From: Novosphingobium album (ex Hu et al. 2023)
GTDB lineage: Bacteria; Pseudomonadota; Alphaproteobacteria; Sphingomonadales; Sphingomonadaceae
Direction of reading: 5' to 3'
Assembly (NCBI RefSeq): GCF_022832385.1
Contig: NZ_JALHLE010000009.1
Coordinates: 124,001 to 188,000, forward strand
DNA: 64,000 bases
A program made the translations under genes and the position numbers. Below the pieces are notes generated by a model, which worked only from the letters and a program-made list of their open reading frames with translations, was not told where the DNA came from and ran no database searches. This document shows positions 17,311-28,816 of the stretch, one piece after another. Every line of letters begins with the position of its first letter. Position 1 is the stretch's first letter.

Positions 17311-18237
17311 TCAGATCACGATGAAACGATCCACCACCAGCGCGCCGAACAGCGCGAAGAGGTAGATCACCGAATAGGCGAAAAGCTGCTTTTCCGGCTT
17401 CATCGTATCGTCCGACCCCTGACGTTCCCGGAACGCGACGCGCGCCGACAGTGCCAGGAACAGGCTCGACAGCACGAGCGCCGAAATGCCGTAGATCGCG
17501 CCGGTGTGCTCCTTGCCCGGCAGCCACCAGGGCAGTGCGCTGAGAGGCAGCAGAAGCACGGTGTAGATCAGGATCTGGCGGCGCGTGGATTTCTCACCGG
17601 CCACCACCGGCATCATCGGGATGCCGACCTTGGCGTAATCGCTCTTCACGAAGAGCGCGAGCGCCCAGAAATGCGGCGGCGTCCAGAAGAAGATGATGGC
17701 GAACAGCACGATCGGCATCGCCGTGACATGGCCGGTAGCGGCAACCCAGCCGATCAGCGGCGGGAAGGCGCCCGCTCCACCGCCGATGACGATGTTCTGC
17801 GGCGTGCGCGGCTTGAGCCAGATCGTGTAGATCACGGCATAATAGATGATCGAGACGGCGAGGATCGCGGCGGCGAGCCAGCCCACGGCAAAGCCCATCA
17901 GGAACACCGATGCAGCGCAGAGAATTCCGGCAAAGTCGCGCGCGGTCGTGCGGTCCAGCCGGCCCTGCGGCAACGGCCGCTTGGCCGTGCGCTTCATCCC
18001 CGCGTCGAGATCGGCTTCCCACCACTGGTTGAGCGCGGCGGCCCCGCCCGCCCCCATGGCAATGCACAGGATCGCCGTGAACGCGAGCACCGGGTGAATT
18101 CGCTCCGGCGCGGCGATCAGGCCGCACAGGCCGGTGAAGATCACCAGGCTCATCACGCGCGGCTTGGTCAGCGCGAACAGATCGCGCCAGTCAGCCGGCA
18201 GCGGCGTGGCAGCAGAGGCGGGAATCGTCGGGTTCAT
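17311..18237 (-). CDS. ctaB: Protoheme IX farnesyltransferase (haem O synthase)
   Basis: A 308-aa UbiA-family membrane enzyme that farnesylates haem b to haem O, precursor of haem a. Visible: [19 protein letters not shown], the prenyl-diphosphate Asp-rich motif [20 protein letters not shown], and [11 protein letters not shown]. About nine membrane helices. The start at 18237 is fixed by the conserved LTKPR region; sequence further upstream is not conserved. Confidence 0.96.
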   Translation of the reverse strand: MNPTIPASAATPLPADWRDLFALTKPRVMSLVIFTGLCGLIAAPERIHPVLAFTAILCIAMGAGGAAALNQWWEADLDAGMKRTAKRPLPQGRLDRTTARDFAGILCAASVFLMGFAVGWLAAAILAVSIIYYAVIYTIWLKPRTPQNIVIGGGAGAFPPLIGWVAATGHVTAMPIVLFAIIFFWTPPHFWALALFVKSDYAKVGIPMMPVVAGEKSTRRQILIYTVLLLPLSALPWWLPGKEHTGAIYGISALVLSSLFLALSARVAFRERQGSDDTMKPEKQLFAYSVIYLFALFGALVVDRFIVI

Positions 18238-18290
18238 GACTGGCCATTCATACACCGGAATGCGCACTCGATGCGAGCCGCCAATGCGGA

Positions 18291-18333
18291 GAAGCAATCC
18301 GAAGCCGCTCTCAGGGAGGCTCCGGATTGCTTC
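18291..18333. repeat. REP-like palindrome between ctaD and ctaB
   Basis: GAAGCAATCCG (18291-18301) and CGGATTGCTTC (18323-18333) are perfect 11-bp inverted repeats with an inner AGCC/GGCT stem. The following TCGTCATCGCGAGCG resembles the well-known dispersed GCAATCC / CATTGCGAGCG proteobacterial repeat. It could also act as an attenuator within the oxidase operon. Confidence 0.6.
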
Positions 18334-18363
18334 GCACGGCTCGTCATCGCGAGCGCAGCCGGA

Positions 18364-20040
<1,677 letters not shown>

Positions 20041-20069
20041 GTTCGGGGACCCTGTCCTTCTATTCGCGC

Positions 20070-21074
20070 TTATTCGGCTTCAGCGATTGCGTCGGCAGCC
20101 GGCGCCTCGGAGGCGTCTGCTGCAGGAGCGGCAGCTTCAGCGGCCGCGGGCTTCTGGCCATCGATGACAGCGCCCGGATGCGTCAGGACCCAGGCGTCGT
20201 ACTTGTCGCGCGGCAGCGCTTCAACGGCGATCGGCATGTAACCGTGCTTGGCACCGCACAGTTCGGAGCACTGGCCGTAGTACACGCCCGGCTTCTCGAT
20301 CATCAACACCTTCTCGTTGATGCGGCCCGGAACAGCGTCGAGCTTGAACCACAGCGAGGGCACCGCGAACGAGTGGATGACGTCGGCCGCAGTGATCTGC
20401 AGGCGAATCGGCTCACCGGCGGGAACGACCATGCGGTTGTCCACCTCGAGGTGCGACGGACCGTCCCAAGGCTCGGAGCCGACTTCACGCACACCGTTGT
20501 TGATGGTGGGCTGGCCGGGAACATTGAGCATGTTCGACACGACTTCGAAGTCGCCGTTGTCGGGATAGCCGTACGTCCAGAACCACTGGTTGCCGGTGAC
20601 CTTGATGGTCAGCGCTCCCTTGGGAGCCGGCTTGTACTGCTTGGCGATCAGGTCGATCGAGGGGACCGCGATGCCGATCAGGATCAGCACGGGAACGAGT
20701 GTCCAGATCACTTCGATCAGCGTGTTGTGGCTGGTCTTCGAAGCGACCGGATTGGCGCGGCGGTTGAACCGCACCATGACGACGATCAGCAGGATCAGCA
20801 CCAGCAGGGTGATGATCGTGATGATCGGCAGCAGCACGTCGTTGTGAATCCACGCGCCGTATTCGCCGATCTTCGAATACTGATCCTGCAGGCCGAGACC
20901 TTCGGGAACGGGCATGCCCACGCCTTCGGTCGGCTTCATCGGCGTATAGCTGCCTGCAGCGGGAGCGTCCTGCGCCAGCGCCGGAGCGGCCGCAACGGCA
21001 AGGAAACTTGCGAGAGAAAGACCAAGAGCCTTCAGGGACTTGCCAAAGGCACTGGCGTTTTTGCCGGATGTCAT
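20070..21074 (-). CDS. coxB: Cytochrome c oxidase subunit II
   Basis: A 334-aa protein with a signal peptide ([18 protein letters not shown]), two membrane helices, and a periplasmic cupredoxin domain binding the Cu(A) centre: [13 protein letters not shown] supplies both cysteines, Glu, His and Met. The C-terminus is an Ala/Glu-rich tail. The ATG at 21074 precedes the signal peptide. It is the first gene of the leftward oxidase operon; the 209-bp gap to pyrE should contain divergent promoters. Confidence 0.97.
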   Translation of the reverse strand: MTSGKNASAFGKSLKALGLSLASFLAVAAAPALAQDAPAAGSYTPMKPTEGVGMPVPEGLGLQDQYSKIGEYGAWIHNDVLLPIITIITLLVLILLIVVMVRFNRRANPVASKTSHNTLIEVIWTLVPVLILIGIAVPSIDLIAKQYKPAPKGALTIKVTGNQWFWTYGYPDNGDFEVVSNMLNVPGQPTINNGVREVGSEPWDGPSHLEVDNRMVVPAGEPIRLQITAADVIHSFAVPSLWFKLDAVPGRINEKVLMIEKPGVYYGQCSELCGAKHGYMPIAVEALPRDKYDAWVLTHPGAVIDGQKPAAAEAAAPAADASEAPAADAIAEAE

Positions 21075-21283
21075 CGTTGTCACGCTTCCGTTCTCGTTAT
21101 CGACGCGCAAGCGAGTAGCCCCCCGGTTACGCGCACCCCAAATGCGGAGGCGACAGCCCCCCTTCGGCGGGGGCTATACGCGTGCTTGCCGCGTGTCTCA
21201 AGCGCCTCTAGGGGAATTTTTGACCATGGGATGCACAAACGTGCTCCCGATCAATGCAAATCGCACCAGGGGTATATGTCCAT

Positions 21284-21868
21284 ATGACCGAACAAGAGGT
21301 CCTCGCCGAGTTCCGGGCCAGCAAGGCTTTGCTTGAGGGGCACTTCCTGCTTTCATCGGGCAGGCACAGTGCGCACTACCTGCAATGTGCGCGCGTGCTG
21401 ATGAATCCGGACCGCGCCGCGCGACTGGCCGTGGCGCTGGCCGCGACTCTGCCCCACGACATCCGCAAGCAGATCCAGAAAGTCGTCTCTCCCGCCATGG
21501 GTGGCGTGATCATCGGCCAGGAAATGGGCCGTGCACTGCAGGTCGACGCGATGTTCGTCGAACGCCCCGAGGGCACGTTCGAACTGCGTCGCGGTTTCGA
21601 GCTGGAGCCCGGCGACAAGGTGCTGATGGTCGAGGACGTCGTGACCACCGGCAAGTCCTCGCGCGAGGCGATCAAGGCCATCGAGGCGGCTGGCGGCGAA
21701 GTGGTCGCCGCGGCATCGCTGGTGGACCGCTCGGCTGGCGCGGTCGATCTCGGCGTGCCTTATTTCCCGCTGGTGGCGATCAATTTCCCCACTTACGCGC
21801 CGGACGAGCTGCCGCCCGAACTGGCCGGAACCGAGGCCATCAAGCCGGGCAGCCGCGCCCAGCCCTGA
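21284..21868 (+). CDS. pyrE: Orotate phosphoribosyltransferase
   Basis: A 194-aa enzyme joining orotate and PRPP in pyrimidine synthesis. The PRPP motif is VLMVEDVVTTGKSS; FLLSSGRHSAHYLQ is the N-terminal substrate part and VVSPAMGGVIIGQE the next conserved loop. The start at 21284 (ATGACCGAACAAG) was chosen over 21254 because PyrE homology begins there. First gene of a rightward run with pdxJ, acpS and lepB. Confidence 0.95.
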   Translation: MTEQEVLAEFRASKALLEGHFLLSSGRHSAHYLQCARVLMNPDRAARLAVALAATLPHDIRKQIQKVVSPAMGGVIIGQEMGRALQVDAMFVERPEGTFELRRGFELEPGDKVLMVEDVVTTGKSSREAIKAIEAAGGEVVAAASLVDRSAGAVDLGVPYFPLVAINFPTYAPDELPPELAGTEAIKPGSRAQP

Positions 21869-21895
21869 ACTGACAGGACCACCGACAGGATCATC

Positions 21896-22639
21896 GTGAC
21901 CAACGTGCTCAATCCCTCCCGCCTGCGCCTCGGCGTAAACATCGACCACGTCGCCACCATCCGCAACGCGCGCGGCGGCGACCACCCGGACCCGGCCCGT
22001 GCGGCCGAAATCGTGGCGCAGGCGGGCGGCGACGGGATTACCCTGCACTTGCGCGAGGACCGGCGCCACATCGTCGACGCGGACTTGCAGCGCGTCGCCG
22101 ACGCGACCGGCCTGCCCATCAACTTCGAGATGGCCGCGACCGAGGAAATGCTCGCCATCGCCCTGCGGCACAAGCCGCACGCAGCCTGCATCGTCCCGGA
22201 AAAGCGCGAGGAACGCACGACCGAAGGCGGGCTCGACGCCGCCGGTCTGCACAACCAGCTGGCGCCCATCGTCGGCCGCCTGACCGACGCGGGCATCCGC
22301 GTGAGCCTGTTCATCGCGCCCGAAGCGCGCCAGATCGAGGCAGCGATGAAGCTGGGTGCACCAGTGGTCGAGCTGCACACCGGCGAATATGCCCATGCCT
22401 CCGGCGAACAGGTGGCGGTGGAACTCAAGCGAATCACCGACATGGCAGCCCTTGCCGCCAAGAACGGCATCGAGCCGCATGCCGGGCACGGCCTCACGTA
22501 TGAGAACGTGCAACCGATCGCCGCGATTCCCCAGCTCGCCGAACTCAACATCGGCCACTACCTGATCGGCGAGGCCATCTTCTGCGGGCTGGAAGCCAGC
22601 GTGAAGAAGATGCGCGCGCTGATGGACGAAGTGCGGTGA
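21896..22639 (+). CDS. pdxJ: Pyridoxine 5'-phosphate synthase
   Basis: A 247-aa TIM-barrel enzyme condensing 1-deoxy-D-xylulose 5-phosphate with 3-amino-2-oxopropyl phosphate in vitamin B6 synthesis. Diagnostic: [44 protein letters not shown], and [14 protein letters not shown] start at 21896 with AGGA upstream. Gap to pyrE 27 bp. Confidence 0.96.
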   Translation: MTNVLNPSRLRLGVNIDHVATIRNARGGDHPDPARAAEIVAQAGGDGITLHLREDRRHIVDADLQRVADATGLPINFEMAATEEMLAIALRHKPHAACIVPEKREERTTEGGLDAAGLHNQLAPIVGRLTDAGIRVSLFIAPEARQIEAAMKLGAPVVELHTGEYAHASGEQVAVELKRITDMAALAAKNGIEPHAGHGLTYENVQPIAAIPQLAELNIGHYLIGEAIFCGLEASVKKMRALMDEVR

Positions 22640-22667
22640 ATATCCTCCGCCACAAGGAGGGGATGTC

Positions 22668-23102
22668 ATGATTATCGGCATGGGCTCGGACCTCTGCAAC
22701 ATCGAGCGCATCCAGAACTCGCTCGACCGCTTCGGGGAGCGCTTTGAGACGCGCGTCTTCACCGAGATCGAACAGGCGAAAGCCAACCGCCGCCCGTTCA
22801 CGAAGGCCGGAACGCTGGCCAAGCGCTTCGCCGCCAAGGAAGCCTTTTCCAAGGCTGTGGGCACCGGCTTCAAGGCCGGGGTGTTCATGAAGGACATCGG
22901 TGTGGTGAATGCCAAGTCGGGCGCGCCCACGCTTGCTCTGACCGGCGGTGCGCGCATGCGCCTCGATTCGCTGACACCGCCCGGTCATGAAGTGGTGGTT
23001 CACCTTACGCTCACAGACGACCATCCATGGGCGCAGGCCTTCGTCGTCATCGAAGCCCGCCCCCTTCCCGCCGAACAGGACCAGAATTGCCCCCCGTCAT
23101 GA
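22668..23102 (+). CDS. acpS: Holo-[acyl-carrier-protein] synthase
   Basis: A 144-aa phosphopantetheinyl transferase that activates acyl carrier protein. [12 protein letters not shown] contains the Mg-binding Asp, and [15 protein letters not shown] the WxxKEAxxK-type motif. [23 protein letters not shown] closes the fold. Preceded by AAGGAGG. Its stop overlaps the lepB start by 4 bp. Confidence 0.95.
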   Translation: MIIGMGSDLCNIERIQNSLDRFGERFETRVFTEIEQAKANRRPFTKAGTLAKRFAAKEAFSKAVGTGFKAGVFMKDIGVVNAKSGAPTLALTGGARMRLDSLTPPGHEVVVHLTLTDDHPWAQAFVVIEARPLPAEQDQNCPPS

Positions 23103-24013
23103 CCGATACCGCCCCCCCGTCCGCTCCCGAGACGAAGGGAAAGGCTGAAAAGATCAACTGGTGGCACGAAGTGCGCGGCCTCACGCTGATGCTGCTCGGC
23201 GTGCTGGCGTTCCATTCGTTCCTCGCCAAGCCGTTCTACATCCCCTCGATCTCGATGATGCCGAACCTGCTGGTGGGTGATCGGCTGGTGGTATCCAAGT
23301 ATCCCTATGGCTGGAACTGGTCATCGCTGAGCTTTCACCTGCTCCCGCGCGACACCTGGCGCATCCTCGGCAGCACACCGCAATATGGCGACATCGTCAT
23401 CGTCGTGCCCGGCAATCGCAAGGAAGACCTGATCAAGCGCGTGGTCGCTCTGCCGGGAGATCGCATCGCCGTCGTCGATGGCCGCATCCGGCTCAACGGC
23501 AAGTTCATCAAGCGCGAAGTCGAGCCTGCCACCCAGATTTCGGCCGACGATTCGCTCCAGTGCGACGGACAGGCGCCGGGCCATTGCTATGACGGGTTCG
23601 AGCAATACCGCACCCGTCTGCCCAACGGGCACGAAGTCTACGAACTGCCGACCTATCGCGAAACGCTGCCCAACGGCGCGACCTACGATGTCATCGACTA
23701 CATGAACCAGAGCCTAGACAATTATGCCGAGATCACCGTGCCCGAAGGCCACGTGTTCCTGATGGGCGACGACCGCGACCGCTCGGCTGACAGCCGCGCG
23801 CCGTTCGATACCGACTTCATGGGCAATCCCGGCGGTGGTCTCGGCGGCCCGGTGCCTCTGTCGAACATCGGCGGACGGGCCGAGTTCATCACCTTTTCGC
23901 TCGACGGTACCCAGAGCTGGAACCCGCTGACGTGGTGGAGCGCCATGCGTGAAGGGCGCGCCTTCAGGAGCCTGCGTCCGCAGATCGATCCGGCCTACGC
24001 GGCGAAGAATTGA
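23099..24013 (+). CDS. lepB: Signal peptidase I
   Basis: A 304-aa membrane serine protease that removes signal peptides. One N-terminal helix ([20 protein letters not shown]), then the catalytic Ser box [16 protein letters not shown], and the lysine box [32 protein letters not shown] is the conserved late box. A long insertion between the two boxes and the end is normal for the alphaproteobacterial type. ATGA overlap with acpS. Confidence 0.95.
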   Translation: MTDTAPPSAPETKGKAEKINWWHEVRGLTLMLLGVLAFHSFLAKPFYIPSISMMPNLLVGDRLVVSKYPYGWNWSSLSFHLLPRDTWRILGSTPQYGDIVIVVPGNRKEDLIKRVVALPGDRIAVVDGRIRLNGKFIKREVEPATQISADDSLQCDGQAPGHCYDGFEQYRTRLPNGHEVYELPTYRETLPNGATYDVIDYMNQSLDNYAEITVPEGHVFLMGDDRDRSADSRAPFDTDFMGNPGGGLGGPVPLSNIGGRAEFITFSLDGTQSWNPLTWWSAMREGRAFRSLRPQIDPAYAAKN

Positions 24014-24044
24014 GATCATTCGCAACGCGCCGCTCGTCCAGAGT

Positions 24045-24090
24045 TTGTCGAAGGACCTTGCGCAGCGCTGGGAGTGCACCCCTTCGACAG
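24045..24090. repeat. Dispersed palindromic repeat (TTGTCGAAGG/CCTTCGACAG)
   Basis: TTGTCGAAGG (24045-24054) and CCTTCGACAG (24081-24090) form a 10-bp inverted repeat with one mismatch. The adjoining GCTCAGGGTGAGCGG makes the familiar CTTCGACAGGCTCAGG dispersed repeat of many proteobacteria. It may also separate lepB from the next gene transcriptionally. Confidence 0.6.
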
Positions 24091-24178
24091 GCTCAGGGTG
24101 AGCGGGTCCTGTTTTCTGCCGGGCCAGCATTGCTCTTGCGCTTGACCCCGGCGCCGGGCCGCGCGAGACGCAGCGGCC

Positions 24179-25315
24179 ATGGCCCGCAAGTTCCTCTACG
24201 TCATCGCCGTCTGCGTTGTGCTCTACATCCTGATCAGGCTGATCTTGACATTCTATGCCGAAGACCTGACCGCGATGGCCTTCGTGCCGGACGGTCCGTT
24301 CCACGACAGGCCAGCGCTCGCGGACAATGCATATCAAGACGCGGGCATGTGGATAGCACGGCCCGGGATGGCGAAGGGTGCCGATCCCGCCGAATGGCTC
24401 CCGGCGGGCGCGCAGCGCGCGGCCAATCCTGCTCGCCCCTATGTCTTCTTCATCCACCCCACCAGCTACATCGAGAAGGGTGACTGGAACGCGGATCTGA
24501 ACGACAAGACCTCGCGCCAATACGCGAAGCTGTTCGTCCAGACGATGGCGAGTCCGTTCAACGCGGCGGAAGCCGTGTTTGCCCCGCGCTACCGTCAGGC
24601 CGCAATCGGCGCCTTCCTCACGGACAAGCCCGAAGCCAACGCCGCGCTTGACCTGGCTTACCGCGACATCCTGTCCGCCTTCGATGCTTTCATCGCGCAA
24701 GTGCCCGAAGACCGCCCGATCGTGCTGGCCGGACACAGCCAGGGCGCCTTCCTGCTGCGCCGCCTCTTGCGTGACCGGATCGCGGGGACCCCGCTCGCAG
24801 GGCGCGTGATCGCCGCCTATGCGGTCGGATGGCCCGTCTCGCTCGGCCATGACCTGCCGAAGATGGGCCTGCCCGCCTGCGAACAGGCCGCTGATTCGGG
24901 CTGCGTGCTCAGCTGGCTCAGCGTGGCTGACCCCGCCGACACCGCGATGATGATGGCCGCCTATGGCCGCCGCAAGGGCCTCGACGGACAGCCGGTGGGG
25001 CAAAGTGCGTTCCTGTGCACCAATCCGTTGACCGGCACGCCCGGCGGCGCCACCGATGCCTCGCGGAACACCGGCACGCTTGTCCCGGACTTTTCCAAAG
25101 CGAGCGGCGAACTCAAGCCTCAGACGGTTCCCGCCGCTTGTGGCCCGGATCACTTCCTGCACATCGGCCCGCCACCCAGGCTGCCGCTCGACGCTTTCGT
25201 GCTGCCGGGCAACAACTACCACGTCTTTGACATCCCGCTGTTCTGGTCGAATTTCCGCTCGGACTTTGCCCGGCGCAGCGCGGCATGGGCGGAGAAGCAC
25301 AAGGTGCAAAACTGA
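24179..25315 (+). CDS. DUF3089 alpha/beta hydrolase-like protein
   Basis: A 378-aa protein with an N-terminal membrane anchor ([20 protein letters not shown]) and a serine-hydrolase fold. The nucleophile elbow is [35 protein letters not shown] and [18 protein letters not shown] are family segments. The C-terminal [15 protein letters not shown] region should carry the catalytic histidine. The natural substrate is unknown. Its stop overlaps the ruvX start by one base. Confidence 0.85.
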   Translation: MARKFLYVIAVCVVLYILIRLILTFYAEDLTAMAFVPDGPFHDRPALADNAYQDAGMWIARPGMAKGADPAEWLPAGAQRAANPARPYVFFIHPTSYIEKGDWNADLNDKTSRQYAKLFVQTMASPFNAAEAVFAPRYRQAAIGAFLTDKPEANAALDLAYRDILSAFDAFIAQVPEDRPIVLAGHSQGAFLLRRLLRDRIAGTPLAGRVIAAYAVGWPVSLGHDLPKMGLPACEQAADSGCVLSWLSVADPADTAMMMAAYGRRKGLDGQPVGQSAFLCTNPLTGTPGGATDASRNTGTLVPDFSKASGELKPQTVPAACGPDHFLHIGPPPRLPLDAFVLPGNNYHVFDIPLFWSNFRSDFARRSAAWAEKHKVQN

Positions 25316-25791
25316 TGAGCCCCGTGATTACCACCGGCGCACTCGAATTCCGCGATGCCCTGCCCGAGGCCGGGGCGCTGCTGGGGCTCGATCTCGGCAC
25401 CCAGACCATCGGCACCGCCTTCTGCGACGCCGGCTGGCGCTTCGCTTCACCCGGCAAGACGCTGAAACGCGGCAAGTTCGGTGCCGACAAGGCCTTGCTC
25501 GAAGCGCTGATTCGCGAGCGTTCGATCAAGGGCGTGGTCATCGGCCTGCCGCTCAACATGGACGGATCGGAAGGCCCCCGCTCGCAATCGAGCCGCGCCT
25601 ACGCCCGCAACCTAGCGGTGCTGGGCCTGCCGATCCTGCTGTGGGACGAGCGCTGGTCCACCAGTGGCGCCGAGCGCGGTTTGATCGAGCAGGACATGAG
25701 CCGCGCCAAGCGTGCTACACGCATCGATTCGGCTGCCGCCGCAGTCATCCTGCAGGGTGCCATCGATGCGCTGGCAGGAGGCATGTTCTAG
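25315..25791 (+). CDS. ruvX: Holliday junction resolvase RuvX/YqgF
   Basis: A 158-aa RNase H-fold nuclease. [18 protein letters not shown] holds the first catalytic Asp; [16 protein letters not shown] is the typical second box and [16 protein letters not shown] the third, then [16 protein letters not shown]. YqgF proteins act in 16S rRNA 5' processing as well as resolving junctions. TGATG overlap with the previous gene indicates coupling. Confidence 0.92.
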   Translation: MSPVITTGALEFRDALPEAGALLGLDLGTQTIGTAFCDAGWRFASPGKTLKRGKFGADKALLEALIRERSIKGVVIGLPLNMDGSEGPRSQSSRAYARNLAVLGLPILLWDERWSTSGAERGLIEQDMSRAKRATRIDSAAAAVILQGAIDALAGGMF

Positions 25792-25800
25792 GGTCAGGAA

Positions 25801-26715
25801 CTAGGCCCGCTGGCGCTTCGCCACTTCGGCGACGGCCAGGCTCCCCGACATTTCGGCCTCGCGCCAGACCGTATCGCGCGCGTGATCATCCGGCGCTGCT
25901 CCAGCCAGCGCACGCCACGCGGTCAGGCGCATGCGATCGCTGGGGTGCTCCCTGCCGAAACGATAGGCCAGATCGGCAGCCTCATCTCCGCCCAGCGCTA
26001 CCGCCAGACGCAGGAATGTCTCGCTCGGGCCATGACCAAGGACTTTTGTCACGCAAAAGCCAGCCTTGCTTCCTTTGACCGGCTCGAAGATGCAGTGGCT
26101 GTCCCAGCTTTGCGCGCCGTGCACATGCGACAGGGTCAATGATACCGAAAGCGACGCGGGCGGCTGCAGCGACCGCACATCCCGTATACGGCGGTAATGG
26201 ACCATCCGCCCCGGCTCCAGCCGGTAGCGGTGGCAGGGGCGAAGCAGAACACGCTCGCCTTTCCATCCCGACAGCGTGTCCGGATCGCAGGTATAGTCGT
26301 CCACCTCATAGCCGGGGCCGAAATAGCCGAGCGTAAGAAAGTCCACATTGTGATTGTGAACGATGCCATAGCCCAATGCCGCCGGCGCGCTCGCGCGCAG
26401 CACATGGTCCGCTGACGACGGCCAGAGATCCGCAGCAAGAATGAAATTGCCCCGCTGTGGCCGCGCCAACAGCACACGGTTGGTGCCGGAACCCTGCGGC
26501 AGCGGCATGTCAGCTCGGGCAGGCCCCGACCGGGTAAGCATCGCGATCAATGCGTCGCCCAGAAAATCCGGATTGTTTCCCAGCCGCTTGAGCCAGTTCG
26601 CCGCGTGCGAGAGACTGGTGTCCTCGGCCGGATCGAAGCCCCATGCGTTCAGTTCGGCGATGCATTCGTCCAGAGAAGCCGGCGTTGGATCGCGAACCTC
26701 GATTGTCGTTGCCAC
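25801..26715 (-). CDS. Uncharacterised protein, cupin-like core and helical C-terminus
   Basis: A 304-aa protein I cannot name. The middle (about residues 115-215) looks like a beta-barrel: YGIVHNHNVDFLTLGYFGPG, CHRYRLEPGRMVHYRR and LSHVHGAQSWDSHCIFE hold several histidines suited to metal binding. The last 80 residues are helical and alanine-rich (RLAVALGGDEAADLAYRFG). GTG start overlaps the upstream stop by one base (TAGTG), with GGGAGGAG before it. It shares its general plan with the upstream 327-aa protein, so the two look like distant paralogues. Cytoplasmic by lack of signal. Confidence 0.55.
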   Translation of the reverse strand: MATTIEVRDPTPASLDECIAELNAWGFDPAEDTSLSHAANWLKRLGNNPDFLGDALIAMLTRSGPARADMPLPQGSGTNRVLLARPQRGNFILAADLWPSSADHVLRASAPAALGYGIVHNHNVDFLTLGYFGPGYEVDDYTCDPDTLSGWKGERVLLRPCHRYRLEPGRMVHYRRIRDVRSLQPPASLSVSLTLSHVHGAQSWDSHCIFEPVKGSKAGFCVTKVLGHGPSETFLRLAVALGGDEAADLAYRFGREHPSDRMRLTAWRALAGAAPDDHARDTVWREAEMSGSLAVAEVAKRQRA

Positions 26716-27698
26716 TAGCCGCTCCTCCCCAGCTCTGGCCGGGCCTCGAGCAGTGACGCTCGCAGCGCCGCTGCAGGGCGGGCCAGGGCGTCGCCGGGAC
26801 TGGTCGCCAGCATGGCCAGGAGGTCGAGCCCCGCTGCGGGGTCCATGGCAAGGGCTTCGCGCAGTGCCTGCCAGCGCAGGCTCTGCCCCGCGTCGGGATC
26901 GGTCACGCCCGATGCCAGCCGAACTAGCGGAGTAACCGCGTCCCGCCGGCCCATCCGCCCGAGCAGGCTCACGGCCAGCTCCAGCATGGTGTCTTCCGCA
27001 CGCGCCGCGGTCTGATGGACCAGCGCACCGTCCGGCAGGCTGTATTCCCGCACCGGCTCACGATCGGGAAAGCGCCGCTGGAGCCGCAACAGCACCAGAC
27101 TGCCCCTGGCAGACCGCACCTGCAGCGCCTGACGCCGCCCATACCGGTAGGTCACCGTACCCGGCTGCAGATCGATCGAACCCGAATGCAGGACACGACG
27201 CCCCTCTTGCGTTTCCTCGTCACGCAGCAGCACCAGATCGGCGATGCCGGAGCCTTCGAGAACGTGAACCCAGGTCTCGCGCGGCACGAATTTTGCCGTT
27301 TTGGGCGGAGGCAATGTATCGAGAACGCTGCCATCATATGCGGCAAGAGCAAGGCTGGCCCGCCCCGCACTGGCCAGCACCAGCGCCGGAGCCGCCGTGC
27401 GAGTACCGTGGAGCAGCGGGAGCTGTCCCAGCGGATGATCACGCAGCCCGGCCAGCCCCGCGGCGGCAAAGCTGCGGACGAAGTCCATCGCAACCCCGCT
27501 TTCACCCGAGAACAACTCCGCCAGCGGCCCGCACGTTTCCAGTGTATCCCCGCCCCCGAAACGGTTCATGGCCGACAGGACCGGGGCAACCGCGGGGCTG
27601 GCCCGCCACCCGGCCAGTCGCCGCGCAAGCTCTGCCTGCCCGTGTTCCCACTCCGAAGCATCCTGCCGGCACCTCGCCAGCATATTCCGCAAAGGCAT
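26715..27698 (-). CDS. Uncharacterised protein, partner of the downstream gene
   Basis: A 327-aa protein without a recognised domain. Helical N-terminal third; a beta-rich middle (TWVHVLEGSGIADLVLLRDE, SGSIDLQPGTVTYRYG) resembling a cupin-type barrel; and a helical repeat-like end (SLLGRMGRRDAVTPLVRLAS and LRWQALREALAMDPAAGLDL) reminiscent of HEAT repeats. The same order occurs in the next gene, to which it is coupled by a one-base overlap. A 59-aa protein gene lies 10 bp upstream. Function unknown. Confidence 0.5.
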   Translation of the reverse strand: MPLRNMLARCRQDASEWEHGQAELARRLAGWRASPAVAPVLSAMNRFGGGDTLETCGPLAELFSGESGVAMDFVRSFAAAGLAGLRDHPLGQLPLLHGTRTAAPALVLASAGRASLALAAYDGSVLDTLPPPKTAKFVPRETWVHVLEGSGIADLVLLRDEETQEGRRVLHSGSIDLQPGTVTYRYGRRQALQVRSARGSLVLLRLQRRFPDREPVREYSLPDGALVHQTAARAEDTMLELAVSLLGRMGRRDAVTPLVRLASGVTDPDAGQSLRWQALREALAMDPAAGLDLLAMLATSPGDALARPAAALRASLLEARPELGRSG

Positions 27699-27708
27699 CA
27701 GCGCATCG

Positions 27709-27888
27709 TCAATCGAGCAAAGCGAATGGAAACAGGCACGGCATCAGTACGGCGTGATTGTCGTCTTCCGCATCGAAACGCGGCCCGTCGGCCCGGCATC
27801 CGAAAACGCCTGTAAGAACATTGAGGTCAGGCAACGCCTCCGGCTCAATCCTGCGCAGCCCGGCCTGCTCCAATTCGGCCATGTTCAT
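27709..27888 (-). CDS. Small protein, about 59 aa, first in the three-gene set
   Basis: A candidate small gene 10 bp upstream of the 327-aa gene, preceded by GGGGGTGG at a usable distance. The sequence is acidic in the middle (EPEALPDLNVL, DAEDDNHAVL) with two cysteines and a hydrophobic C-terminus. The start may be at 27894 (GTG), 27888 or 27882. Upstream is an AT-rich stretch (27940-27990) that would suit a promoter. Whether it is a leader, a precursor peptide or simply a small subunit is open. Confidence 0.4.
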   Translation of the reverse strand: MNMAELEQAGLRRIEPEALPDLNVLTGVFGCRADGPRFDAEDDNHAVLMPCLFPFALLD

Positions 27889-27995
27889 TTCCACCCCCGA
27901 AATCCAGAATGGACTTCACATGAAAGTAAATATGCCGGATTCCATCGCCGAAAATTAATTAATTTATTGTAACAACTTAATAAAGGGTCAAGCTG

Positions 27996-28793
27996 TCAAC
28001 GGGCCGCTGAAGGCGCACGAACTATAACTGTCAGCCCACTTGCGAACGAGACGCCGTCATTCTTGCCAAGAACCGCGCGCTGCGCATCGGCCCGGGCGCG
28101 ATCGAGAATACGCGAAGAAACGCCGCGCTCGAAAGCAATGACATCCGCAGAACCGAGCAACCGCGCCTCCTTCAGCGTCAGGTCTTCGGGATCATCGCTG
28201 CGCAAGGCAATTTCCACTGTGCCGCCCTGTTCCAGCGGCGCCGCAGAGAGCCAGACCTCGACACGCCCGGCGCTGACATCAGACAGCACATCAAGCGCAC
28301 CACCTTCGCCCAGAGCCGCATCCAGCGCCCGCCGACGGTCTCCTGCATCGGGGAAGCGCGCCCTCAGGGCTCCCCGCGCCTTGCCCAGCGCCGAGGCCAG
28401 CGCTCCCAGCGATTGCGGCAGGATCTGCTCCAGTCGCAGCCGCACCTGCTTGGCCAGGCCCGCCGAGGCGCCACCCGTGCCAATGGCAACAAGAACCGGC
28501 GACCGGTCGAGAATGGATGGCACGGTGAAATCACACAGTGCCGGCCGGTCGGTGGCATTGACGAGCAGCCCGGCACACCGCGCCCGGATCGCATCGGCTT
28601 CTGCGGCGGTGTCATCCTCATAGGCGATGAAGGCCAGTCGCGCGCCCTTGTCGATGCCTTCCTGCAAATCGTCGATGACCAGACCGCCCGCGCGCTCGAC
28701 CAGCCTCCGCTTGGCTTCGGCCGCCTCACCCATGCCCAGCACTACCACCGGCTGTCCGTCGATGCGGTGGAACAGGGGAAGCGTCTCGATCAT
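27996..28793 (-). CDS. Precorrin-2 dehydrogenase/sirohydrochlorin ferrochelatase-like protein
   Basis: A 265-aa homologue of the N-terminal half of CysG (Met8). PVVVLGMGEAAEAKRRLVERAG is the NAD-binding loop, LVNATDRPALCDFTVPSIL and IGTGGASAGLAKQVRLRLE are the conserved middle and dimer parts. These enzymes make sirohaem for sulfite and nitrite reductases. Oddly, residues about 205-240 (LTLKEARLLGSADVIAFERG) match the start of the SUMT methylase domain of full-length CysG, so the gene looks like a shortened CysG. It lies 23 bp after lysA on the same strand. Confidence 0.8.
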   Translation of the reverse strand: MIETLPLFHRIDGQPVVVLGMGEAAEAKRRLVERAGGLVIDDLQEGIDKGARLAFIAYEDDTAAEADAIRARCAGLLVNATDRPALCDFTVPSILDRSPVLVAIGTGGASAGLAKQVRLRLEQILPQSLGALASALGKARGALRARFPDAGDRRRALDAALGEGGALDVLSDVSAGRVEVWLSAAPLEQGGTVEIALRSDDPEDLTLKEARLLGSADVIAFERGVSSRILDRARADAQRAVLGKNDGVSFASGLTVIVRAPSAAR

Positions 28794-28816
28794 GGCTTCA
28801 GGCTAGCACCCCTGCT

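Noticed and set aside
21353..22957. A 534-codon minus-strand frame over pyrE, pdxJ and acpS
   Set aside because: The three plus-strand genes carry clear family signatures; the antisense frame does not.
27920..27958. A 12-codon plus-strand peptide in the AT-rich gap
   Set aside because: No ribosome-binding site and no context; the stretch is better explained as a promoter region for the leftward genes.
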